Positions 17,368-26,915 are shown, counted from the first letter of the stretch. The stretch: 41,556 bases of DNA from Bacteroidota bacterium (GCA_021831685.1 JAKBMG010000014.1:1-41556), one strand, 5' to 3'. A program made the numbers and translations. Notes: generated from the sequence alone by a model not told the origin.

Positions 17368-18426
17368 ATGAAAAAAGCTTCACTTTATCTTGTTCTTCTT
17401 AGCTTCATTGTTATTTCTTCTACGGTTAAGGCTCAGAATGATTTAAGCTCTACCTTATCTCACCTTTCTTCCGGCGCCGCACAAGCTTATGTCGCACCAG
17501 TGGTATCCGGGTTCGGAGCTGACTTAAATTCAGGCTGGGTTACTCGTGTTACAAGCTCTAAACTTTTGGGTTTAGATATTGAATTTAAAATTGTTGCAAT
17601 GGGAACTTATTTTTCAAATCAAAACCAAACTTTTTCCACTTCGGCGGCATTTAGATTTAATAGGGACCAGGCAGCAACATTGACTCAATCAGTGCTTAAT
17701 CCAATCGCGCGGCAGGACATTGAGAACCAAATTATCAGCCAGGATTTTACCGTTGGAATTTCAGGTCCCACCATTGTTGGAGATAAAAATCAATTTGTTG
17801 CAGTTAATTTTCCGGGCCATACTTTTACCTCTAATGGATTCCAATATAATGTGCCGACCCAAAATATTGTAACTCAGGTAAATGGTCTTCTTGGCAATAT
17901 ACCAGCATTGCCTTTAGCAGCTCCGCAATTAACAATTGGGACTGTTTATGGGACTTCAGTTTCTTTTAGATACCTTCCCGATATCCAATTAAATGCCGAT
18001 CTTGGAAAATTCAGTTACTTCGGCTTCGGAATTCAACACAACCCGGCAGCTTGGTTTGATCTTCCCCTACCGGTTGATTTTTCCGTTGGATTCTTTGTTC
18101 AGAATATGAAGGTTGGCAGTGTATTTACGAGCAATGCAACGATGTTTAATATAAATGCAAGTAAAATGTTCGGCACAAGTCTCCTCAATGTTACCCCGTA
18201 TGTCGGTATCGGCTTTGAAAGTTCAACTATTTCAGTAAATTATAACCAAAACATTGATTCACCTGCCGGGCCTCAGCAAGTGAATATTTCTTTTGATCTT
18301 AAAGGTGAAAACACAACCAGATTTACACTCGGAGCCTCATTTGGATTAGCGATTGTAAATCTCAATGTGGATTACAGCTTTGCAAAATACAATACCCTAA
18401 GCGCTGGTTTAGGATTTAGATTTTAA
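17368..18426 (+). CDS. DUF6588-like secreted/outer-membrane protein
   Basis: This 352-aa protein has a signal peptide ending in VKAQ. The N-terminal YVAPVVSGFGADLNSGW followed by SKLLGLDIEF is the opening I associate with DUF6588 proteins of Bacteroidota. Strand-rich sequence and the terminal GLGFRF suggest a beta-barrel in the outer membrane. No biochemical role is known to me. The ATG follows AAAGGAAAAC. A clear terminator follows the stop. Confidence 0.65.
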   Translation: MKKASLYLVLLSFIVISSTVKAQNDLSSTLSHLSSGAAQAYVAPVVSGFGADLNSGWVTRVTSSKLLGLDIEFKIVAMGTYFSNQNQTFSTSAAFRFNRDQAATLTQSVLNPIARQDIENQIISQDFTVGISGPTIVGDKNQFVAVNFPGHTFTSNGFQYNVPTQNIVTQVNGLLGNIPALPLAAPQLTIGTVYGTSVSFRYLPDIQLNADLGKFSYFGFGIQHNPAAWFDLPLPVDFSVGFFVQNMKVGSVFTSNATMFNINASKMFGTSLLNVTPYVGIGFESSTISVNYNQNIDSPAGPQQVNISFDLKGENTTRFTLGASFGLAIVNLNVDYSFAKYNTLSAGLGFRF

Positions 18427-18458
18427 ATAATAAGTGTTACAAAATTATTTCCCACTAT

Positions 18459-18487
18459 GAGCCGTTGATTTTAACGGCTCTTTTTTG
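18459..18487 (+). terminator. Intrinsic terminator of the DUF6588-like gene
   Basis: GAGCCGTT and AACGGCTC form an 8-bp stem with a 6-nt loop, directly followed by TTTTTTGT, about 33 nt after the stop. Confidence 0.9.
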
Positions 18488-18675
18488 TCACTATAGTATG
18501 CCGTTTAACTTTTTGTTTTTTATGTCAAGATATTTTTAGGATAAATTTCATTGCGTTTCATTCAAAATTCATCCGCCGCGGCGGATTCATAATTCAAAAT
18601 TGCGGCTTGCCGCGCTAGGCTTTCTTCCGCACACAATTCAGACCTGTCTACCGAGACTGTTGCACATCTCCAAAA

Positions 18676-18806
18676 TGTCATTTCGACTCCCGCAATCGGG
18701 ATAAACTCTGGGAGAAATCCCATGTATAGCTTAAGTACACAAGTTGAACGTGGGATATCTCAGTCGATTACCTGCCTGCCGGCAGGCAAGCTCCTTCGAT
18801 ATGACA
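18676..18806 (-). repeat. Composite palindromic intergenic repeat, copy 2 (inverted)
   Basis: Outer arms TGTCATTTCGA and TCGATATGACA and inner arms GAAATCCCATG / CGTGGGATATC match the copy at 10484-10586 in reverse orientation. A GCCTGCCGGCAGGC palindrome is inserted in the right half, so the two copies differ in their centres and share their arms. Confidence 0.75.
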
Positions 18807-18905
18807 TCTGGAAGTTCTGCAACACTCTCTACCGGCAGGCAAATTTGAATTACCTTTCATTTTGGGTAAATTTGCATTTAATTTAAAAAAAAGAAACTAC
18901 ACAAA

Positions 18906-21374
18906 ATGCGTTATCCTTTTTCTGAAATCGAATCTAAGTGGCAGAAGTATTGGGAAGAAAATAAAATTTATAAAACTGACCTTTCCAACACAGATCACAA
19001 GCTTTATACACTAGTAATGTTCATTTATCCTTCAGGCGCAAAACTTCATTGCGGTCATTGGTATAATTACGGTCCAACAGATACCTGGGCACGCTATAAG
19101 AAGCTAAAAGGATTTAATGTATTTGAACCGATGGGATATGATGCTTTTGGTTTGCCTGCAGAAAATTACGCTATCAAAACAGGCATTCATCCTTTCGACA
19201 GCACAATGACTAATATCAAAGACATCCGCCAGCAGTTGGAAAAAATGGGCTGCATGTATGATTGGGATTCTGAATTGATGACATGTGTTCCTCAGTATTA
19301 TAAATGGAACCAGTGGTTATTTCTTCAGCTTTATAAAAAAGGTTTAGCATATAGGAAAAATGCCCCGGTAAATTGGTGCCCGAAAGACCAAACCGTTTTG
19401 GCAAATGAACAAGTTCAATCCGACGGTACTTGCGAAAGATGCGGCACCTTAGTTATCCAAAAGAACCTAACACAGTGGTTCTTCAAAATAACTGACTACG
19501 CAGAAGAACTCCTCAAAGGATTAAATGAAATCAATTGGCCTGATAAAACAAAGTCAATGCAGAGAAATTGGATCGGGAAAAGCACTGGTACTGAAGTAAA
19601 ATTCAAGGTCGAGAACAGCGATGAAATTATTACCGTTTTCACAACGAGACCCGATACGCTTTTCGGCGTTACTTATGTTGTAATTGCCCCCGAACATCCT
19701 TTGGTAGACAAACTGACTACACCTGAATTCAAAGAGAAAGTTGCTGCATACAAGGATTCAATTAAGTCCTTAACTGAAATCGAAAGAACTTCAACAGTAA
19801 AAGAAAAAACCGGCGTACCAATCGGAGCCTACGCAATCAATCCGGTTAACAGCGAGAAAGTTCCGATCTGGATAGCGGATTATGCTTTGTTGACATACGG
19901 AACCGGTTGCGTAATGGCTGTCCCTGCACATGACGAAAGAGATTTTGCATTCGCCAATAAATTTAATTTGCCAATTACTAAAGTAATTTTAGAAGCTGGT
20001 ACTAAACCCGGAGATGAATTAAACTCGGCCTACACTGATAGCGGTGAGATGATAAATTCCGGCAGCTTCAACGGATTAAATTCCGATGAAGGGATAGAAA
20101 AAATCAGCGATTACCTTGAACAAAAAGATCTTGGTAGAAGAAAAACTAATTTCCGTTTAAGAGATTGGTTAATTTCGCGCCAAAGATATTGGGGAACCCC
20201 TATACCGATTATACATTGCCCTAAATGCGGTGAAGTGCCGCTCGATGAAAAAGATTTGCCCTTAGAACTTCCTTACGATGTTGAGTTTAATCCATCAGGT
20301 GAATCACCCCTTGCATCAAATAAAAATTTTATAAATGTTATATGCCCGAAATGCGGCGTTGATGCAAAACGTGATCCCGATACAATGGATACATTCGTGG
20401 ATTCATCCTGGTATTATTTCAGATATTTGAATCCTAATTTTTCAGGTAAGATTTTTGACCAACAACTTACAGATAAATGGACACCGGTTGACATGTACGT
20501 CGGCGGAGCCGAACACGCGACGATGCATCTTCTTTATGCAAGATTCATTCATAAATTTTTAAGAGACCTCGGTTATACAAATTCTGATGAGCCGTTTACA
20601 AACTTGATCCATCAGGGAACAATAACTAACCAGGGCACGAAAATGTCGAAGTCCAAGGGCAACGTTGTTAATCCGGATAAATTTACAATAGAGTACGGCT
20701 CCGATGTATTCCGGCTTTACTTAATGTTCATGGGTCCTTATGAATTGGGCGGCGATTGGAGCGACAAAGGAATAACTGGATCTGATAGATTTGTTCAAAG
20801 GACATACGAGCTATTCAATCGCTTTCCTATAATTCTAGACAGAGTTTCCCCAAAATCTAAATTTGAAATTGCCGGATTGAACGGAGAAGAAAAATCTGTC
20901 TACAGAAAAGTAAACCAAACATTAAAGAAATATGACGAAGAAATAAATAACTTTAGATTTAATACCGCCATCGCAGCAATGATGGAACTCCTGAATGAAC
21001 TTGCAAAGAACCTTGAAAAATGTTCGCTCAAAATTCAAGCTTATACATTAGAGCGGTTCGGCGTGATGCTTGCGCCGGTTGCACCGCATCTAGCAGAAGA
21101 ATGCTTAGAGATTATTGGTCGAAAGAATTCTGTCTTCAAAAATACTGTTTGGTTTGAAGCCGATACCGAAGCTTTAATTGAAGATATTGCTAACATCGCC
21201 ATACAAATAAATGGAAAACTTAGGGCAACTATACAACTGCCGGTTAACAGCGAACAAAGTTATGTTAAAGATATTGTTTTCAAAGATGAAAAAGTAATCA
21301 AGTACGTCGATGGTAAACAGGTCGTTAAGGAAATTTTTGTGAAGAATAAAATTTACAACATAGTTGTTAGGTAA
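18906..21374 (+). CDS. leuS: Leucyl-tRNA synthetase
   Basis: This 822-aa class I synthetase charges tRNA-Leu with leucine. The HIGH-type motif appears as HCGH within YPSGAKLHCGHWYNY (about 42-56), and the KMSKS motif is present as KMSKSKGN. The CP1 editing region includes FTTRPDTLFG and a GTGCVMAVPAHDERD stretch with the conserved Asp. Two Cys clusters (CPKD...CERCG and CPKCG...CPKCG) suggest zinc sites. Length is normal for bacterial LeuRS. The stop lies 5 bp before the repeat-flanked cassette. Confidence 0.97.
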   Translation: MRYPFSEIESKWQKYWEENKIYKTDLSNTDHKLYTLVMFIYPSGAKLHCGHWYNYGPTDTWARYKKLKGFNVFEPMGYDAFGLPAENYAIKTGIHPFDSTMTNIKDIRQQLEKMGCMYDWDSELMTCVPQYYKWNQWLFLQLYKKGLAYRKNAPVNWCPKDQTVLANEQVQSDGTCERCGTLVIQKNLTQWFFKITDYAEELLKGLNEINWPDKTKSMQRNWIGKSTGTEVKFKVENSDEIITVFTTRPDTLFGVTYVVIAPEHPLVDKLTTPEFKEKVAAYKDSIKSLTEIERTSTVKEKTGVPIGAYAINPVNSEKVPIWIADYALLTYGTGCVMAVPAHDERDFAFANKFNLPITKVILEAGTKPGDELNSAYTDSGEMINSGSFNGLNSDEGIEKISDYLEQKDLGRRKTNFRLRDWLISRQRYWGTPIPIIHCPKCGEVPLDEKDLPLELPYDVEFNPSGESPLASNKNFINVICPKCGVDAKRDPDTMDTFVDSSWYYFRYLNPNFSGKIFDQQLTDKWTPVDMYVGGAEHATMHLLYARFIHKFLRDLGYTNSDEPFTNLIHQGTITNQGTKMSKSKGNVVNPDKFTIEYGSDVFRLYLMFMGPYELGGDWSDKGITGSDRFVQRTYELFNRFPIILDRVSPKSKFEIAGLNGEEKSVYRKVNQTLKKYDEEINNFRFNTAIAAMMELLNELAKNLEKCSLKIQAYTLERFGVMLAPVAPHLAEECLEIIGRKNSVFKNTVWFEADTEALIEDIANIAIQINGKLRATIQLPVNSEQSYVKDIVFKDEKVIKYVDGKQVVKEIFVKNKIYNIVVR

Positions 21375-21379
21375 AAGGA

Positions 21380-21403
21380 ATGGGACGCAGATTTTTTATG
21401 ATC
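21380..21403 (+). repeat. Left terminal inverted repeat of the GxxExxY cassette
   Basis: ATGGGACGCAGATT followed by TTTTATGATC matches the reverse complement of 21850-21873 at 23 of 24 positions. It starts 5 bp after the leuS stop and is followed by further TATGATC-type direct repeats before the ORF. Confidence 0.9.
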
Positions 21404-21417
21404 AATTATGATCGGTT

Positions 21418-21846
21418 ATGATTATGAATGAGAATTTTAAATATTCGGCTGTTACTGAGCGAATTATAAAGGGATTTTTTAATGTTTATAATAAATTAGG
21501 AAGTGGCTTTTTAGAAAAGGTTTATGAAAATGCTTTGATGATTGAACTTGGAAGACTTGGATTAAATTGCCAGAGACAAAGAAAGATTGATGTATATTAT
21601 GATGAGTTTTTAGTCGGAGAATATTATGCAGATATATTGGTTAATGAAGTGGTCATAGTCGAGCTTAAAGCCGCTGAAAATTTAATTGCAGAGCATGAAG
21701 CTCAATTAGTAAATTATTTAAGAGGAACTGATCTTGAAGTTGGTATCCTACTCAATTTTGGTAAACAGCCGCAATTCAAAAGAAAAGTATTAACAAACGA
21801 ATTCAAAAAAAATCAAACGCATCAATTCGATCTTAAAAAATCTTAA
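21418..21846 (+). CDS. GxxExxY-family protein (PD-(D/E)XK nuclease-like)
   Basis: This 142-aa protein has the name-giving motif GFLEKVY at about residues 30-36 within LGSGFLEKVYENAL, and a later D-x9-ELK pattern (ADILVNEVVIVELKA), the arrangement of the PD-(D/E)XK nuclease fold (PF13366-type). The family is widespread and uncharacterised as far as I know. The second ATG at 21424 is an equally good start. The gene fills a 494-bp block bounded by 24-bp inverted repeats exactly between leuS and serS; the stop is 3 bp before the right repeat. This suggests a mobile or formerly mobile cassette (inference). Confidence 0.88.
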   Translation: MIMNENFKYSAVTERIIKGFFNVYNKLGSGFLEKVYENALMIELGRLGLNCQRQRKIDVYYDEFLVGEYYADILVNEVVIVELKAAENLIAEHEAQLVNYLRGTDLEVGILLNFGKQPQFKRKVLTNEFKKNQTHQFDLKKS

Positions 21847-21849
21847 CGG

Positions 21850-21873
21850 GATCATAAAGAATCTGCGTCCCAT
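21850..21873 (-). repeat. Right terminal inverted repeat of the GxxExxY cassette
   Basis: GATCATAAAG followed by AATCTGCGTCCCAT is complementary to the left repeat with one mismatch. It ends 17 bp before the serS start, so the cassette sits in the serS leader. Confidence 0.9.
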
Positions 21874-21890
21874 AAAACCCTGAGGTACAA

Positions 21891-23168
21891 ATGTTAGACC
21901 TAAAATATATTCGTGAAAACCCTGAACTTGTTCGTCAAGGATTATTAAATAAAAATGCTAAAGATATAATTGACGAGGTTCTATCGTTAGATGAAGAACG
22001 CCGCACGCTGATCATGAAAACGGATGAGTTAAAATCGAAACGAAATCAAGCATCTGCACAAATTCCTATTATGAAAAAGGGTGGAGAAGATACGGCTCCC
22101 GTTCTTGCCGAGATGAAATTAGTCTCCGATCAAATTACGCTTCTTGATGAACAGTTGCGGGAAGTTGGAAATAAATTAGAGGACATACTTCGTCACACTC
22201 CAAACATAGCTCATAGCTCTGTGCCCGTCGGAAAAACAGCAGAAGAAAATGTCGAGACAAAGCAATGGCTTCCGTCAGAATTTTCATTTAAGAATGACTT
22301 TAAAGTTTTAGATCACATTGAACTTGGGAAAAAATTAAGAATTTTGGACTTTGAAAGAGGCACTAAAATTTCCGGTTCAGGATTTCCGCTTTATACCGGC
22401 AAAGGCGCTACATTAGAACGAGCCTTACTAAATTTTATGCTCGATTATCATTTGAAGCATCATGGTTATACTGAAGTTCTGCCACCGATTTTAGTTAACC
22501 GCGAATCAATGGAAGGAACAGGGCAAATTCCTAAGATGGAAGAAGATATGTACTTTATCGAAAAGGATGGTTTGTATCCGATCCCAACCGCGGAAGTGCC
22601 GATTACAAATATTCATCGAGGAGAAATTCTGACTGAAAAGGATTTACCGATAAAATACGTCGGTTATTCCCCGTGCTTCAGAAGAGAAGCCGGTTCCTAT
22701 GGAAAAGAATCAAAAGGATTTTTGCGTGTTCATCAATTTAACAAAGTTGAAATGGTTAAGTTTGTTAAACCGGAAACTTCTTACGACGAACTTGAAAAAT
22801 TAGTTGTAGATGCGGAAGATATACTGCAGGAGCTGAAAATCCCTTATAGAATTTTATTGCTTTGTACAGGCGATTTAAGTTTCTCTGCGGCAAAATGCTA
22901 TGACATCGAAACATGGTCACCGGCAGAAAACCGTTGGTTAGAGGCTTCTTCGTGCAGTAACTTTGAGAATTTCCAGGCGCGAAGGGCGAATATTCGTTAT
23001 AGAAATGAGACTACAAAAAAACCAGAGTTCATTCATACTTTGAACGGATCCGGTTTGGCAACCAGCAGACTGATGGTTTCTATTTTAGAAAATTATCAGA
23101 CACCGGAAGGAAAAATTATTGTTCCGAAAGTTCTGCAAAAATATACCGGCTTTGAAATCATCGAATAA
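21891..23168 (+). CDS. serS: Seryl-tRNA synthetase
   Basis: This 425-aa class II synthetase charges tRNA-Ser (and tRNA-Sec where present) with serine. The N-terminal ~110 residues are the long coiled-coil arm that grips the tRNA variable arm. Motif 2 ([22 protein letters not shown]) and motif 3 ([19 protein letters not shown]) are intact, as is the TAEVPITN serine-site segment. Length is typical. Its promoter is probably shared with leuS or lies in the preceding cassette. Confidence 0.97.
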   Translation: MLDLKYIRENPELVRQGLLNKNAKDIIDEVLSLDEERRTLIMKTDELKSKRNQASAQIPIMKKGGEDTAPVLAEMKLVSDQITLLDEQLREVGNKLEDILRHTPNIAHSSVPVGKTAEENVETKQWLPSEFSFKNDFKVLDHIELGKKLRILDFERGTKISGSGFPLYTGKGATLERALLNFMLDYHLKHHGYTEVLPPILVNRESMEGTGQIPKMEEDMYFIEKDGLYPIPTAEVPITNIHRGEILTEKDLPIKYVGYSPCFRREAGSYGKESKGFLRVHQFNKVEMVKFVKPETSYDELEKLVVDAEDILQELKIPYRILLLCTGDLSFSAAKCYDIETWSPAENRWLEASSCSNFENFQARRANIRYRNETTKKPEFIHTLNGSGLATSRLMVSILENYQTPEGKIIVPKVLQKYTGFEIIE

Positions 23169-23210
23169 GAAAACATTGCACGCTTCATTTTGATTCCTTA
23201 TTTTTGAATT

Positions 23211-23234
23211 ATCCTGTGTGCAGACAGGATTTTC
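23211..23234 (+). terminator. Probable terminator after serS
   Basis: ATCCTGT and ACAGGAT form a 7-bp stem with a 6-nt loop, followed by TTTTCTT. It lies about 45 nt after the serS stop and before the ABC exporter pair. Confidence 0.6.
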
Positions 23235-23254
23235 TTGAACAATAGAAAAAATCT

Positions 23255-25003
23255 ATGAAAAACCTATTTACACTTAAAAAATATTTTATAAGATATAAAA
23301 AGAAATTAATTCTCGGTGCTCTGTTTGTAATTTTATCAAACGCAGGTATGATTTATATTCCATTAATCATTAAAGATGCTATCAACGCCTTAACCGTAAA
23401 AGTATCCATCCCGCAATTAATTCATTTTTCTATTTTAATTGTTCTGGCTTCTTTATTTGCGGGTTTCTTTAGATACTTAATTAGGCAAATGATAATCGTT
23501 GTCTCAAGAGAAATTGAATATGATTTGAGAGAAGATTTTTGGGCTCATATTCAAAAGCTGCCGCTTAGATATTTTCAGAATAATTCTACCGGTAACGTTA
23601 TGGCGCACGCTACAAACGATATCAACGCTGTAAGGTCATTTCTAGGCCCTGCCGTTATGTATTCGACAGATACGGCAATTCGATTGGTAATTGTTATATC
23701 TGTAATGATTTCACTTAATCCAAGCTTAACTTTTTATTCTCTTCTTCCATTGCCATTGCTTTCTATACTCGTTTATAAAATTGGAAAACTTATTCACGAG
23801 AAATTTACTTTGATACAGGAAAAATTTTCTGAATTGACAACAAAGGCACAGGAAAATTTTGCAGGTATTCGTGTAATTAAATCCTATGTACGCGAAGAAA
23901 ACGAAATTAAACAATTTCAAAAACTCAGCAAAGATTTCTTGAACAGAAATATGGATATGATTAAAATTCAGGCGTACCTTCAGCCGGTACTCTTTTTAAT
24001 AACCGGACTTTCGGTAATTATCGTAATTTGGCTTGGAGGTATAAAAATAATTCACGGAAGTTTAAACCTCGGTGATTTAACTGCTTTCATTGCTTATTTA
24101 GGGATTTTAACCTGGCCAATGATCGCCTTCGGATGGGTTATAAACATGGTCCAGCAAGCTGAAGCGAGTATGAAGCGTCTAAATAAAATTTTTGACGAGC
24201 CCTATGAAATTGAAGACAACGATAGTACCAATTATTCAATTAAAGATTTAAGTGGTAAGATTGAATTTAAAAACGTTTCGTTCAAATACAGTGAGAACCT
24301 TCCCAACGTGTTAAATAAGATTAGCCTTACAATCCCTGCCGGATCGACCCTTGCGATAATGGGTTATACCGGCGAAGGGAAAACCTCGCTTATCAATTTA
24401 ATCCCGCGTCTTTATGATTGTACCGAAGGGGAAGTTTTAATCGATGGAGGAAATGTTAAATCGATTCCGCTTCAACTATTAAGGACTAAGATTGGAGTAG
24501 TTCAACAGGAATCATTTTTATTTTCAGATACAATCGCCAACAATATAACTTACGGATTAAGAGAATCCGGCAGAGAGAAAGTTTTGGAATCTTCTAAGAT
24601 AGCTCACTTTGATAAAGATGTCGATACTTTTCCGCAAGGTTACGAGACGATTATGGGAGAAAGAGGAATCACCTTATCTGGAGGACAAAAGCAGAGAGCC
24701 AGTCTCGCCCGGGCAGTAGCCATTGATCCAAAGATTCTGATTCTTGATGATTCTTTCTCGGCGGTTGATACAAATACCGAAGAAGAGATTTTAAAAAGCC
24801 TAAAAGAATTTATGAAAGACAGAACGAGCATAATTATTAGCCATAGAATTTCTACCGTTAAAGATGCAAATAAAATTATTGTACTTTCCAACGGAACTAT
24901 TTCAGAAGAAGGAACGCATGATGAGCTAATTTCCCGCGGTGGAATTTATGCAGACCTTCATTATAAGCAGCTTCTCGAAAAAGAATTAGAAGAATTAAAT
25001 TAA
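23255..25003 (+). CDS. ABC exporter half-transporter, degenerate-site subunit
   Basis: This 582-aa protein has six membrane segments in the N-terminal ~320 residues (type IV/ABCB exporter fold) and a C-terminal nucleotide-binding domain. Walker A is GYTGEGKTS and the signature is LSGGQKQR. Walker B ends ILILDDS, with Asp where the catalytic Glu normally sits. That substitution, with an intact LSGGQ, is what TM287/BmrC-type subunits of heterodimeric exporters show. The partner with a catalytic Glu follows 80 bp downstream. The likely job is efflux of a lipophilic compound or lipid from the inner membrane; the substrate is unknown. Confidence 0.92.
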   Translation: MKNLFTLKKYFIRYKKKLILGALFVILSNAGMIYIPLIIKDAINALTVKVSIPQLIHFSILIVLASLFAGFFRYLIRQMIIVVSREIEYDLREDFWAHIQKLPLRYFQNNSTGNVMAHATNDINAVRSFLGPAVMYSTDTAIRLVIVISVMISLNPSLTFYSLLPLPLLSILVYKIGKLIHEKFTLIQEKFSELTTKAQENFAGIRVIKSYVREENEIKQFQKLSKDFLNRNMDMIKIQAYLQPVLFLITGLSVIIVIWLGGIKIIHGSLNLGDLTAFIAYLGILTWPMIAFGWVINMVQQAEASMKRLNKIFDEPYEIEDNDSTNYSIKDLSGKIEFKNVSFKYSENLPNVLNKISLTIPAGSTLAIMGYTGEGKTSLINLIPRLYDCTEGEVLIDGGNVKSIPLQLLRTKIGVVQQESFLFSDTIANNITYGLRESGREKVLESSKIAHFDKDVDTFPQGYETIMGERGITLSGGQKQRASLARAVAIDPKILILDDSFSAVDTNTEEEILKSLKEFMKDRTSIIISHRISTVKDANKIIVLSNGTISEEGTHDELISRGGIYADLHYKQLLEKELEELN

Positions 25004-25011
25004 GGAACAGA

Positions 25012-25080
25012 ATGCCAAAAACATCTATTAAAAACATAAAATCATTTTTAACCGGCAAAAATTATCATAAGGTTATTTAG
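25012..25080 (+). CDS. Possible 22-codon ORF between the two ABC genes
   Basis: ATG at 25012 opens a 22-residue frame (MPKTSIKNIK...) ending in TAG 3 bp before the next gene's ATG. AAGGA lies 6-8 bases before its ATG, a better ribosome binding site than that of the following gene. It is in the same frame as that gene, so a single sense change at the TAG would make it an N-terminal extension. Translational coupling or a decayed extension are both possible. Confidence 0.25.
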   Translation: MPKTSIKNIKSFLTGKNYHKVI

Positions 25081-25083
25081 TTT

Positions 25084-26874
25084 ATGGCTACTGACAATAT
25101 CGAAGATGAAATTCTTGGTAAAGCGTATGACGCAAAACTTATGCGAAGGCTACTTGGTTATATTAAACCATATAGGAAATATGTCATCTCAGCAATTTTA
25201 TTAAACGTAGTTGTTGCTGCTCTTGGTCCACTTCGCCCATATTTAACAAAGATAGCAATAGATAAATATATTGCACACTCCAACTACCACGGACTTTTGC
25301 TAATCAGCTTAATGCTGTTCGGCTCTCTTATATTACAAGCATTTATTCAATATTTTTTAACTTACTACACACAATATCTCGGACAAAAAACAATTTTAGA
25401 TCTGCGCACGCAAATTTTTACTCATACACAAAAATTAGCTTTAAGATTTTTTGATAAGACTCCCATCGGAAGGATTGTTACGAGGGTAACTAACGATATT
25501 GAGTCCTTGAACGATCTTTTTTCCTCTGGTATCGTTATGGTTTTTAGTGATGTATTTATCGTAATCTGGATTCTTGTCTTTATGTTTTTTATGGATATAA
25601 AACTATCGCTTGTTACATTATCTGTGTTGCCGGTTTTAGTATACGTAACATTTCTTTTTAGAAGAAAGGTAAGAAGTTCCTACCGTAACGTTCGGCTTCA
25701 CCTTGCAAGATTAAATTCTTATATGCAAGAGCATATCACCGGGATGAATGTCGTTCAAATCTTTCATAAAGAAAAAGATGAGATGGATAAATTTCTCGAT
25801 ATAAACAAAGAATACCGTGAAGCAAACATTAAATCGAATCTATATTATTCAATATTTTACCCCAGCGTGGAGTTGTTAAGCTCTACCGCTACCGCACTTA
25901 TTATTTGGTATGGCGGCGGAGAGATTGTAAGAAGCAGTCTTTCTCTCGGTGTTCTTGTTGCCTTTGTTCAATACACTGAAATGTTTTTTAGACCGATTAG
26001 AGACCTTTCGGAAAAGTATAATATTCTTCAAACAGCAATGGCTTCGTCGGAAAGAATTTTTAAGCTTCTTGACAATAAAACTTTTGTACAAAACCCCGAA
26101 CAACCGCAGGAATTAAAAGATGTAAAAGGTGGAATTGAATTTAGAAATGTCTGGTTCGCTTATAATAAAGACGAATATATTCTGAGAGATATCTCTTTTA
26201 AAATTAATCCGGGTGAAACAGTTGCAATTGTTGGGCATACCGGAGCAGGTAAAACAAGCTTGATAAATATTCTTACAAGGTTTTATGATATTCAGAAAGG
26301 CAATATTTTCGTAGATGGTATTGATATAAAAACTTTAGACAAAAAGGAATTAAGGAAATATATTTCAATTGTTCTGCAGGATGTATATCTTTTCTCGGGC
26401 ACGATAAAATCAAACATCAGCATGAACAATGATGAAATACAAGATGAAAAAATTCAAGAAGCTGCAAAACTTGTAGGAGCAGATAGGTTTATAGACCAGC
26501 TCCCGAACAAATACGATGAAATTGTAAAGGAACGCGGCTCAACATTAAGCGTGGGGCAAAAACAATTAATCTCCTTTGCTCGTGCACTTGCTTTTGAACC
26601 TCACATTCTTATACTTGATGAAGCAACTTCAAGTGTTGATACGGAAACAGAAATTATCATTCAAAAAGCGATTGAAAAACTTCTTGTCGGCAGAACCGCG
26701 ATTGTTATTGCGCACCGGCTTTCAACGATTCAAAGCGCGGATAAAATAATTGTAATACACAAAGGCGAAATTAGAGAAACTGGAAATCACCAGCAGCTTC
26801 TTGCAAAAAAAGGAATTTATTACAAACTGTATCAGCTACAATATAAAGACCAGGAAATTTCTAAAGCGGTTTAA
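25084..26874 (+). CDS. ABC exporter half-transporter, catalytic-site subunit
   Basis: This 596-aa protein has six N-terminal membrane segments, then a nucleotide-binding domain with Walker A GHTGAGKTS, a variant signature LSVGQKQL and a complete Walker B with catalytic Glu (ILILDEATSSVD). It complements the upstream subunit: the canonical ATP site would use this Walker A/B and the partner's LSGGQ, as in TM287/288-type heterodimers. The two genes surely form one exporter. It ends 41 bp from a convergent gene, with no clear terminator between them. Confidence 0.93.
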   Translation: MATDNIEDEILGKAYDAKLMRRLLGYIKPYRKYVISAILLNVVVAALGPLRPYLTKIAIDKYIAHSNYHGLLLISLMLFGSLILQAFIQYFLTYYTQYLGQKTILDLRTQIFTHTQKLALRFFDKTPIGRIVTRVTNDIESLNDLFSSGIVMVFSDVFIVIWILVFMFFMDIKLSLVTLSVLPVLVYVTFLFRRKVRSSYRNVRLHLARLNSYMQEHITGMNVVQIFHKEKDEMDKFLDINKEYREANIKSNLYYSIFYPSVELLSSTATALIIWYGGGEIVRSSLSLGVLVAFVQYTEMFFRPIRDLSEKYNILQTAMASSERIFKLLDNKTFVQNPEQPQELKDVKGGIEFRNVWFAYNKDEYILRDISFKINPGETVAIVGHTGAGKTSLINILTRFYDIQKGNIFVDGIDIKTLDKKELRKYISIVLQDVYLFSGTIKSNISMNNDEIQDEKIQEAAKLVGADRFIDQLPNKYDEIVKERGSTLSVGQKQLISFARALAFEPHILILDEATSSVDTETEIIIQKAIEKLLVGRTAIVIAHRLSTIQSADKIIVIHKGEIRETGNHQQLLAKKGIYYKLYQLQYKDQEISKAV

Positions 26875-26915
26875 GTTATTTTATCTGAAAATCTATTGCC
26901 ATTTTTACTCTAAAT

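Larger units (their letters stand above)
18427..18905. other. 479-bp intergenic region before leuS, rich in palindromes
   Basis: No gene is visible. It contains the terminator at 18459-18487, a 16-bp perfect palindrome ATCCGCCGCGGCGGAT (18571-18586), a GCGGC-TT-GCCGC hairpin (18602-18613) and the composite repeat at 18676-18806 with GCCTGCCGGCAGGC inside it. A leuS promoter presumably lies between about 18830 and 18900. Confidence 0.6.
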
